Assembly: GCA_016522385.1 (NCBI GenBank)
Contig: JAEKFU010000240.1
Location: 1-6,079, forward strand
Direction of reading: 5' to 3'
Length of the DNA stretch: 6,079 nt
From: Pseudomonadota bacterium
GTDB taxonomy: Bacteria > Pseudomonadota > Alphaproteobacteria > Rhizobiales > Aestuariivirgaceae
The position numbers and the translations under genes are program-made. Below the pieces are notes generated by a model. It searched no databases and was not told the origin of the DNA. It saw nothing but the letters and a program-made list of their open reading frames with translations. How positions within the stretch are numbered: the first letter of the stretch is position 1; the number at the start of each line of letters is the position of its first letter. Below are positions 1 to 5,654 of this stretch, one piece after another.

Positions 1-239
1 TGATAAGTCTGTGCCATCGACTTCAGGGTTTCGATCAGCAGCTTTTCTTTGCTTTCGAAGTGAAAATTGACGATGCCGCGCGACAGCCCGGCGCGGTCAG
101 ACACCTCGGCCAGCGTCAGGTCGGCGAACCCGCGCTTGGCCAGAACATCGATGGTCGCTTCGATTAGCTGCCGTCGCCGGACTTCCTTGGACGCCTTTCG
201 GCTGCTGGTTATGGCTCTTTTGATCCTGACTTTATCCAT
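1..239 (-). CDS. BetI-like TetR-family transcriptional regulator, N-terminal part (3' end cut by window edge)
   Basis: The visible 79 residues form a TetR-family DNA-binding domain. A basic leader of about 20 residues (MDKVRIKRAI...) is followed by RRRQLIEATI (helix 1), the helix-turn-helix around TLAEVSDRAGLSRGIVNFHF, and the start of helix 4 (SKEKLLIETLK). The phrase NFHFESK is typical of the BetI subgroup, which represses choline/glycine betaine genes and releases DNA on ligand binding. The ligand-binding domain lies outside the window, so the ligand cannot be judged. The ATG at 239 is the only sensible start: upstream codons in this frame offer no nearby ATG, GTG or TTG, and a GAGGAG/ATAGG purine stretch lies 9-14 nt before it. 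Over 59 aligned residues it is identical at 30 to the TetR part of the fusion gene upstream. It starts 94 bp after that gene's stop on the same strand with no clear terminator between, so co-transcription is possible. The family call is firm; choline or betaine as ligand is inference. Confidence 0.88.
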   Translation of the reverse strand, partial: MDKVRIKRAITSSRKASKEVRRRQLIEATIDVLAKRGFADLTLAEVSDRAGLSRGIVNFHFESKEKLLIETLKSMAQTY

Positions 240-283
240 CCGGCAAAACCTATCTCCTCGTGTGGAGTAGGGCAACAACTTGG

Positions 284-299
284 CTGAACGTCCATTCAG
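284..299. promoter_or_regulatory. Candidate TetR/BetI operator in front of the partial regulator
   Basis: CTGAACGTCCATTCAG is an inverted repeat (CTGAA-N6-TTCAG) lying 45 bp upstream of the regulator start at 239. On the minus strand it reads CTGAATGGACGTTCAG, which resembles the ACGTTCAA-type boxes I recall for enterobacterial BetI; that resemblance is from memory. A stem of only 5 bp can arise by chance, and I could not identify a convincing -35/-10 pair around it. Confidence 0.35.
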
Positions 300-333
300 A
301 ACTAAGAGTCGGATGCTGCCTATGGCCGCCGGT

Positions 334-2115
334 TCATTGCGTGGGTGGATGTTGTTTGTCAGCTTCCGGCAGGTCCGCGCAAACCCAGCGGTGAAGTGCC
401 GCAACGGCAATCTCTTTGGTGCCCAAAAGGCCCCGGTCGTAGGCCGAACTCTCCAAGCCCTTTTGCACCGATGTCACCAGCGCGCAGTCTTCCCTGTGGA
501 CTCGCATGTTGATCCGGCCCGACAGATAACGGCATGCAATGGCCGCGCGCGACGGGCTAGCCAGACCGTATGATCCGAACCTGAGTCGGCTTCGCCCGGG
601 CGTCAGCGGGATGATTTGGAAGAAATCCATGACTTCCGGATAGACGTCAAAGGCAAAGGAGGGGTAGGCAAAATAGTACCGCCAACTTCGCCGTTGCTCC
701 GCAGGCAAATGCTCGTGGGTCGGCAAGATCCTGGCATATCTTTCGCACGACCAGCCACCTTTCGCCTTGTCGCGCATATGATGATGTAGCTTGACCGTAC
801 GGGTCACATCATCTGGTTCACGGACGTAGTCCATCGACATCAGCGCGAACAGGTCCGGATGACCGGTCGGAAAGTGATAATCTTCCAAATAATTGTCCCA
901 GATGTTTTTCCAGTCAGCCGCGATTTCTTCCTCGTGGATTGGACCGGCCGGCACCATGTCGGCAAACCGATAGGGCGCCAGCTCGTTCTCATATGGGCCG
1001 AATCGGTCGACCAGCGACGGCCCGCCGGGCCGAAAGCGGATGAAGATGAAGCCGGCATACACCTCAATCTCCAGCGGCTTCAAGCCAAACTTGCCGTTGT
1101 CGAACGGCGGAAATGTCTTTTGTGCGGCGATTGCCTTGAGCTCGCCGGCATGGTCGAACCCCCATGCGTGATAAGGACAGCGGATCAGCCCCGGGCAATT
1201 GCCGGTATCGCCTTGCAGGACCTGATGTGCCCGGTGCGGGCACACATTGTTGAAGGCCCTGAGCGTGCCGTCGCCACCGCGCAGCACGAAGGCACGCTCG
1301 CCGAACGCTTCGAACGTCTTGTAGTCGCCGGGCTCGGGGATGTCGTTTTGGTGGCAGACCACTTGCCAGGCCGGCAGGTGAATGCGTTCCAATTCCCTTT
1401 GAAAGAACGTGTCGCTGCAATAGGCCCAAGCCGGCAGGGTGCGCGGCAGGTCGTCTGCGTTCTCGTCGGCATCAACGACGGTGCCCGGCAGGTTTTCAAG
1501 GTTAGGGAACAGGTTCTTCAGATAAGCCTGACAAGTCGCAATAGCATCGCTGTAATCAAACGTCTCGCGCTCAATCACCACGTCCTGCCACAGTGCATCG
1601 ACGATACCGGTCAGCCCGAGTGACGCCGCACGCACATCGATAGTACTGTTTGCTTTTTGCGCAACTTGCTCAATCAGCTGATGAACCTCCTCGTAGAACG
1701 CCGCGTCGGACCTCCCGCAGATCGCCATATACTCGGCTCGCGCTCGGCTCTCGCTCCAAAAGGCATACCAGACGGCAACCCTTTCAGGCGTACAGATGCG
1801 CGTGTCGAAACTCGCCTCGATCAGTCCTAGCAGCGCCGCCACCGGATCATCTTCATGCCCAGCCACCGCTGCCTCGCAGGCGGTACTGTATTGATCAGCC
1901 AGTGCCTTGAGCGTTGCCGTAAGCAGCGCCTGCTTGTTCTCAAAGTGAAAATTGATCATCCCTGCGCTCAACCCCACTTCGGCACCTAGCTTGCCAAGGG
2001 TGACCCTCGACAATCCATGTTCCGCAATCGCTTTGATAGTCGCCTCGATGAGTTGCTCGCGCCGAATATCGGGGGTGAGACGGACTTGTGACGTAGCAAG
2101 GTCGGCGGTGTGCAT
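334..2115 (-). CDS. Fusion protein: BetI-like TetR regulator + Rieske mononuclear-iron oxygenase alpha subunit (quaternary-amine type)
   Basis: This 593-aa ORF joins two complete proteins. Residues 16-62 are a TetR HTH (TLGKLGAEVGLSAGMINFHF) and about 85-203 a BetI-type ligand/dimerisation domain (WYAFWSESRARAEY at 116-129). After a short acidic linker (about 210-222), residues 223-593 form a Rieske oxygenase alpha subunit. Its [2Fe-2S] ligands are C292, H294, C313 and H316. The catalytic iron site has H414 and H419 (EDYHFPTGHP) with D543 (HREDCALV). E411, three residues before H414, matches the bridging glutamate of carnitine oxygenase CntA, and the overall pattern resembles GbcA-type glycine betaine demethylases; such enzymes N-demethylate or cleave quaternary ammonium compounds with O2 and electrons from a reductase, not seen here. 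Between residues 181 and 241 there is no in-frame ATG, GTG or TTG, so the enzyme half cannot easily start on its own. ATG at 2115 is the first start after an in-frame TGA, but no clear Shine-Dalgarno precedes it. The exact substrate is unknown. Confidence 0.9.
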   Translation of the reverse strand: MHTADLATSQVRLTPDIRREQLIEATIKAIAEHGLSRVTLGKLGAEVGLSAGMINFHFENKQALLTATLKALADQYSTACEAAVAGHEDDPVAALLGLIEASFDTRICTPERVAVWYAFWSESRARAEYMAICGRSDAAFYEEVHQLIEQVAQKANSTIDVRAASLGLTGIVDALWQDVVIERETFDYSDAIATCQAYLKNLFPNLENLPGTVVDADENADDLPRTLPAWAYCSDTFFQRELERIHLPAWQVVCHQNDIPEPGDYKTFEAFGERAFVLRGGDGTLRAFNNVCPHRAHQVLQGDTGNCPGLIRCPYHAWGFDHAGELKAIAAQKTFPPFDNGKFGLKPLEIEVYAGFIFIRFRPGGPSLVDRFGPYENELAPYRFADMVPAGPIHEEEIAADWKNIWDNYLEDYHFPTGHPDLFALMSMDYVREPDDVTRTVKLHHHMRDKAKGGWSCERYARILPTHEHLPAEQRRSWRYYFAYPSFAFDVYPEVMDFFQIIPLTPGRSRLRFGSYGLASPSRAAIACRYLSGRINMRVHREDCALVTSVQKGLESSAYDRGLLGTKEIAVAALHRWVCADLPEADKQHPPTQ

Positions 2116-2142
2116 GGAAAGTTTTCGAAGGATTGTTCGATT

Positions 2143-2180
2143 ATTGAATAGTCATTTAATATACCAAATGAGCATTCAAT
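2143..2180. promoter_or_regulatory. 38-bp inverted repeat, likely TetR-type operator over the fusion-gene promoter
   Basis: The left arm ATTGAATAGTCATTT (2143-2157) and right arm AAATGAGCATTCAAT (2166-2180) are reverse complements at 13 of 15 positions, separated by AATATACC. Each arm also contains a smaller TGA-N4-TCA pseudo-palindrome, which would suit two TetR dimers. The spacer holds the -10 box of the minus-strand promoter and the right arm fills the -35/-10 gap, so bound repressor would block RNA polymerase. It ends 28 bp before the start of the fusion gene. The likely binder is the fusion protein itself or the neighbouring BetI-like regulator; which one is inference. Confidence 0.72.
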
Positions 2181-2186
2181 TGGCAA
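2158..2186 (-). promoter_or_regulatory. Sigma-70-type promoter of the TetR-Rieske fusion gene
   Basis: On the minus strand, TTGCCA (2186-2181) is followed after exactly 17 nt by TATATT (2163-2158), with TGG directly before the -10 box giving an extended -10. Transcription would begin near 2151, leaving a leader of about 35 nt before the ATG at 2115. The region is AT-rich against a GC-rich background and is covered by the 38-bp inverted repeat, as expected for a repressible promoter. Confidence 0.7.
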
Positions 2187-2198
2187 GTGATGGTCACT
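2186..2198. repeat. Short inverted repeat adjoining the -35 box
   Basis: AGTGA-TGG-TCACT is a perfect 5-bp inverted repeat with a 3-nt centre, directly upstream of and touching the -35 element of the fusion-gene promoter. Its position would suit an activator or accessory repressor site, but it is short and no known consensus is matched. Confidence 0.25.
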
Positions 2199-2247
2199 CC
2201 AGTCGTTCACCTTAACTCCTGAACGTCATCACACGGGCAAGTCGGGT

Positions 2248-2272
2248 GATCATGATCGCACGCTGGGCCCAG
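2248..2272. repeat. Two adjacent 10-bp perfect palindromes downstream of the sulfur-carrier gene
   Basis: GATCATGATC (2248-2257) and CTGGGCCCAG (2263-2272) lie 7-31 bp beyond the stop codon of the sulfur-carrier gene, at the end of the aor operon. Neither is followed on the minus strand by a T-tract, so an intrinsic terminator is not supported. They may be chance palindromes or part of the 3' end of the transcript. Confidence 0.2.
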
Positions 2273-2278
2273 ATCAGA

Positions 2279-2527
2279 TCATCCGCCCTTTAGCGGCGGA
2301 AACAGGCCTAGTTCATCATTCTCGGAAAGCACAATCTCGCCGCGCTGGGTAGCCGGCAGGACTTCGCCGTTGAGCATCACCAGATACTGGTCTTCGGCCG
2401 GCAGGCCGAGCTGCCCCATCACGGCTAGCGGCGTCGTGCCGGCGGCAACATCTAGCTCGCATTGCGAGCCGCTACCTTCGGGCAGATAGCGCCGCAACAG
2501 ACCACCTGTCTTCACCTTGATTTGCAT
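2279..2527 (-). CDS. MoaD/ThiS-like ubiquitin-fold sulfur carrier
   Basis: The 82-aa product has the size and beta-grasp pattern of MoaD/ThiS proteins: an opening strand MQIKVKTGG, a central YLVMLNGEVLP strand (48-58), then an acidic turn and ELGLFPPLKGG at the C terminus. The terminal Gly-Gly (81-82) is the site that is adenylated and thiocarboxylated in this family. MoaD donates sulfur to make the dithiolene of molybdopterin, the pterin that holds tungsten or molybdenum in AOR enzymes. It is the last gene of the aor operon, starting 9 bp after the oxidoreductase stop, with only a weak ribosome site (TTAGGCC). A MoaD paralogue beside AOR genes is a known arrangement, and it probably serves the tungstopterin of that enzyme. 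A thiamine role (ThiS) is less likely because no thi genes are near. Confidence 0.85.
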   Translation of the reverse strand: MQIKVKTGGLLRRYLPEGSGSQCELDVAAGTTPLAVMGQLGLPAEDQYLVMLNGEVLPATQRGEIVLSENDELGLFPPLKGG

Positions 2528-2536
2528 ATAAAGGGC

Positions 2537-3790
2537 CTAATACCCGAACGACGAACCGTGCGTCCGGGCCAGATAGGCCTCCATCACGCGGTTCGGGTCC
2601 TTCATCAGCCTGTCCTTCCAGTGGCCGAGCTTGACGCCAGTCTGGATCAGGCCGCGGATTATGCCGACATGGTGTGTGAGACCGAGCGCCAGAGCGCCGA
2701 CGATAACGTCGTCCCTAAAGGTGAGGCGCAGATAGCGGTAGCTGTCGGCATCCGCCAGGCTCGTTTCGTCACCGCCCTCATTGCCGTCCCACAAACCGAA
2801 CGAAGACGAGACCAACCCGAGCGTGTTGAGCACATTCATCGACAGGCTGCCGCGATAATGCGTTGCCTCACCCGCCATGTTGAGCGCCGCGATCCGGCCA
2901 TGTTCCGACGCCGTCGGTTGGATGGCGTGGATCTCCTTCACACCGGTCAAGAGCTCCGGCCCCTGTGCCACATCGCCGGCGGCATAGATACCGTCTTTGT
3001 TGGTCTGAAGATTGTTGTCGACCAGCACGCCCAGATCGGTCTCTATCCCGCTGCCTTCCAGAAAACCGACATTAGGCCTGACACCCGTGGCGCACACCAC
3101 TGTGTCGACTTCGGCCGACGATCCATCACCATAAGAGATCTTCAACGCCTTGCCGGTCTGTTCGATGGCCTCAACCTTGGTCGCGGTTAGCACCGTAACG
3201 CCCTTTGACTCACACCAGCGTTTGATCATCTCACCACCGGTATGGTCCATCATCCGCGGCAGCATGCGGTCTTCCATTTCAACTACTGTCAACTCGACAC
3301 CGCGTGCCGCCAGCGCCTCGAGCACAATGCAGCCGATGAACCCGGCGCCCATCAAAACGACCCGCGAACCCTTCTTGGTCGCCGCGGCAATTCTGCGCCC
3401 GTCCTCCAGCGTCCAGCAGTTCTCGACACCATCCAGGTCCATGCCCGGGATCGGAGGCCGCGCTGCATGCGAGCCAGTGGCGATCAGCAGCCGGTCGAAG
3501 GTGGCCTCACCGCCCTTGACCAACGTCACCGATCTCTTGTCTGGCACCACCGATGTCACCTGATCTGTAACAATGTCGATGCCGAGTTCCTTGTAATGAT
3601 CCGCCCCGTGGCGCAGATGTGTGCCGTCCTCGTTTATGCTTTCTGCCAAGAGATAGGGCAGGGCCATGCGCGAGTAGGGCGCCTCGGGCTCATCGCCGAT
3701 CAACGTGATGGCGCATTTCGGGTCAGTGCGCCTCAAAGTTTCCGCGGCGATCACTCCGGCCGGTCCGTTGCCAATGACAATGTGCTTCAT
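2537..3790 (-). CDS. aorC: FAD/NAD(P)H-dependent oxidoreductase subunit of the aldehyde oxidoreductase complex (AorC-like)
   Basis: This 417-aa flavoprotein belongs to the pyridine nucleotide-disulfide oxidoreductase superfamily (NirB/ferredoxin-reductase-like branch). MKHIVIGNGPAG opens it with the FAD Rossmann motif GxGxxG (7-12). LLIATGSHA (101-109) is the conserved ATG strand, GAGFIG (148-153) is the NAD(P)-binding motif, and GIYAAGDV (267-274) is the second FAD motif with D273. No redox-active CxxxxC disulfide is present near the N terminus, so it is not a disulfide reductase. The start at 3790 is preferred to an ATG 81 nt further upstream. It places the Rossmann strand at residue 2, and GGGGAA (3804-3799) lies 8 nt before it, whereas the extension MAGRRTANRRRR... 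is an arginine-rich read-through of the upstream gene's 3' end. It begins 4 bp after the aorB stop, indicating coupling. The likely role is passing electrons from AorB/AorA to NAD+. Cluster-based assignment is strong; the exact electron acceptor is inferred. Confidence 0.85.
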   Translation of the reverse strand: MKHIVIGNGPAGVIAAETLRRTDPKCAITLIGDEPEAPYSRMALPYLLAESINEDGTHLRHGADHYKELGIDIVTDQVTSVVPDKRSVTLVKGGEATFDRLLIATGSHAARPPIPGMDLDGVENCWTLEDGRRIAAATKKGSRVVLMGAGFIGCIVLEALAARGVELTVVEMEDRMLPRMMDHTGGEMIKRWCESKGVTVLTATKVEAIEQTGKALKISYGDGSSAEVDTVVCATGVRPNVGFLEGSGIETDLGVLVDNNLQTNKDGIYAAGDVAQGPELLTGVKEIHAIQPTASEHGRIAALNMAGEATHYRGSLSMNVLNTLGLVSSSFGLWDGNEGGDETSLADADSYRYLRLTFRDDVIVGALALGLTHHVGIIRGLIQTGVKLGHWKDRLMKDPNRVMEAYLARTHGSSFGY

Positions 3791-3794
3791 CCGA

Positions 3795-5636
3795 CTAGTT
3801 CCCCGCCAGATCGCCGAGACCGAGCCGCTGCAAAGTCTGCGTCGTCGGTTCGCCGTCCGGCGTCCAGCCACGGTACTCGTAATATTCCGGCAGCATTATA
3901 TCGAGTTCGGCGACCTTGCCTTTGGCCGTGCCGGACGGCGCGGGCTCCTTGAGCAAGCGTTCCGGCAGATTGTCATCCGCCTTGGTCAACCCAGCCTTGA
4001 GGTTGTAGAGCCGCTCCAGGTTCCACACCCGCTCACCGGTCTCGATAAGCTCATCGAGCGTCCATTCGCCCTCGCACGCCGTATTCAGGAGATCACGCCA
4101 CATCGGCTTCCTCAAGCCGGCGCCGGCGGCAAACAGGCACAAACCTGTTGAGTCGACCAGCGCGATGAAGTCCTGTGACTTCTTGCATGGCTCGGCCTTG
4201 CCCTTGCCGGTCTGGTCTTCCATGTCCGGGCCGAACACATCGTGCTTCAGGTGACAGGCGCCGCGGTTAGAGGTGGCATAGCCCAGTCCCATGCCCTGCA
4301 GCGCCCGACTGTCATAGCCGGCAAATTCCTGGCCCTTGACATGCATGGCCAGTTCCGGATGACCGTATTTCTCGCACATCAGCCGTGAGCCAAGGCCCAG
4401 TACCTGGCCGAAGCCCTCATATTTGCCGGTCTTTTCCGCCATCACCGTGAGCGCTTCGGGATTGCCGAAATTGAGCTCGACCCCATCGGTGTCCTCGGTG
4501 GTGATAACGCCCATTTCATAGAGTTCCATCGCCGCGGCAAGCGTGCCGCCGAACGAGATCGGGTCCATTCCGTGCTCGTTCATCATGTAGCCGGCAAAGG
4601 TCAGCGCATCGATATCGTCAACCCCGCACAGCGGCCCGAACGCATAGGCTGTCTCATATTCCAGCCCGCCCGAGGCGTGCCAGTACTCCTTGCGGTTGAT
4701 GATGGTGAAATGCTCTTTGTCGATATGAGCAATGCGGCCGCAGGCGATCGTGCAGCCGAAACACGCCTTGTTGGTGATGAAATTGGTGTGGCCGTGCTCA
4801 TTCGGGGTATGCGAGGCTTCCGGGTTGATTTTAGAGGTGCCCTCGAACTGGACATCATGGAAATTGCGCGTCGGCAGCCCGCCGAACTCCTGCATCATGT
4901 CGATCATCGAGTGGGTCCCGAGCTCGGTCAGCTCCTTGCGGCCCGTGCTCTCGGCCATCGCCTTATGCGTCGCGCGCACCACGTCCATGAAGGCTTTCGG
5001 GTCATCCACCTTAACGCCCACGGTGCCGCGAACCGCCACGGCCTTGAGGTTCTTCGACCCCATCACCGCGCCGACACCGGACCGCCCGGCTGCCCGGTGC
5101 AGGTCATTGACCACACAGGCATAGCGCACCAGGTTCTCTCCCGCGACGCCAATCGAGGCGACCTTCAATTGCGGTTCCTGATGGCGAGCCTTGAGCCACT
5201 CTTCGGTGTGCCACACCGTCGTGCCCCAGATCTCGTCGGCGGGCACGATATCGACCTCGTCGTCATAGATCTTGATGTAGACCGGCTTGTCAGCCTTGCC
5301 GTGTACGATCAACAGGTCATATCCGGCAAATTTCAGCTCAGCACCGAACTTGCCGCCGGAATTGGAACAGGCTATCGCGCCGGTAAGCGGTCCCTTGGTT
5401 ACCACCGCATACCGTCCCGAGGTCGAGGCCATGGTTCCGGTCAGCGGCCCAGTGGCAAAAATCAGCACATTGTCCGGCCCGAGCGGATCGGCCTTCGGGT
5501 CCATGCTCTCCCATAGGTATTTTGTCGCCAGGCCGCGCTCACCGATGAAGTTGCGCGCCCAGTCCATATTTAGGTCTTCGATCGTACTCGTGCCTTTGGT
5601 GAGGTCGACGCGAAGGATCTTACGTTGCCACGACAT
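3795..5636 (-). CDS. aorB: Tungsten-type aldehyde:ferredoxin oxidoreductase catalytic subunit (AorB-like)
   Basis: This 613-aa protein is a full-length AOR-family enzyme, which oxidises aldehydes to carboxylic acids using a tungsten (rarely molybdenum) bis-pterin centre and one [4Fe-4S] cluster. The N-terminal domain (about 1-205) carries typical blocks: ATGPLTGT (61-68), the GKFGAELKFAGYD stretch (95-107) and GRSGVGAVMGSKNLKA (184-199). The cluster cysteines are C292, C295, C299 (CFGCTIAC) and C500 in DSTGLC (495-500), the pterin-site motif of the family; their spacing matches Pyrococcus furiosus AOR (288/291/295/494, from memory). GGLEYETAYAFG (323-334) and RGACHL with H462 are expected at the active site. 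No signal peptide is seen, so it is cytoplasmic. GAGGGAGA (5651-5644) lies 7 nt before the ATG. It sits 18 bp after the ferredoxin subunit gene and 4 bp before the flavoprotein gene, the order of the Aromatoleum aromaticum AOR. The aldehyde substrate cannot be read from sequence. Confidence 0.93.
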   Translation of the reverse strand: MSWQRKILRVDLTKGTSTIEDLNMDWARNFIGERGLATKYLWESMDPKADPLGPDNVLIFATGPLTGTMASTSGRYAVVTKGPLTGAIACSNSGGKFGAELKFAGYDLLIVHGKADKPVYIKIYDDEVDIVPADEIWGTTVWHTEEWLKARHQEPQLKVASIGVAGENLVRYACVVNDLHRAAGRSGVGAVMGSKNLKAVAVRGTVGVKVDDPKAFMDVVRATHKAMAESTGRKELTELGTHSMIDMMQEFGGLPTRNFHDVQFEGTSKINPEASHTPNEHGHTNFITNKACFGCTIACGRIAHIDKEHFTIINRKEYWHASGGLEYETAYAFGPLCGVDDIDALTFAGYMMNEHGMDPISFGGTLAAAMELYEMGVITTEDTDGVELNFGNPEALTVMAEKTGKYEGFGQVLGLGSRLMCEKYGHPELAMHVKGQEFAGYDSRALQGMGLGYATSNRGACHLKHDVFGPDMEDQTGKGKAEPCKKSQDFIALVDSTGLCLFAAGAGLRKPMWRDLLNTACEGEWTLDELIETGERVWNLERLYNLKAGLTKADDNLPERLLKEPAPSGTAKGKVAELDIMLPEYYEYRGWTPDGEPTTQTLQRLGLGDLAGN

Positions 5637-5643
5637 AGTCTCG

Positions 5644-5651
5644 TCTCCCTC
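5644..5651 (-). promoter_or_regulatory. Strong ribosome binding site of aorB
   Basis: GAGGGAGA on the minus strand is 7 nt from the ATG at 5636 and lies in the 18-bp gap after the upstream stop codon. It is the clearest ribosome site in the window and fixes the aorB start. Confidence 0.75.
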
Positions 5652-5654
5652 TCG

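Noticed and set aside
1440..1500. Separate start for a stand-alone Rieske oxygenase gene
   Set aside because: No ATG, GTG or TTG occurs in frame across residues 181-241, and the reading frame is open throughout, so a fusion is the simpler reading.
859..1623. Plus-strand open frame of 254 codons antisense to the fusion gene
   Set aside because: It lies fully antisense to a gene with intact catalytic motifs, and its translation shows no recognisable domain. Long antisense frames are common in GC-rich genes.
1986..2210. Minus-strand 74-codon frame overlapping the fusion-gene promoter and 5' end
   Set aside because: It runs through the promoter/operator and then out of frame through the TetR HTH; no ribosome site and no domain.
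2248..2272. Intrinsic terminator for the aor operon
   Set aside because: The two 10-bp palindromes have no loop of usual size and no downstream T-tract on the minus strand.
2462..3190. Plus-strand open frame of 242 codons antisense to aorC and the sulfur-carrier gene
   Set aside because: It spans two well-supported minus-strand genes and has no recognisable protein features.
3791..3871. N-terminal extension of the AorC-like protein from an ATG at 3871 (27 extra Arg-rich residues)
   Set aside because: It overlaps the 3' end of aorB in another frame, has no resemblance to the family, and precedes a Met that opens a perfect FAD Rossmann strand with its own ribosome site.
4572..5516. Plus-strand open frame of 314 codons antisense to aorB
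   Set aside because: It is a shadow of the AOR coding frame: His/Arg/Asp-rich composition, no domain, no promoter or ribosome site.
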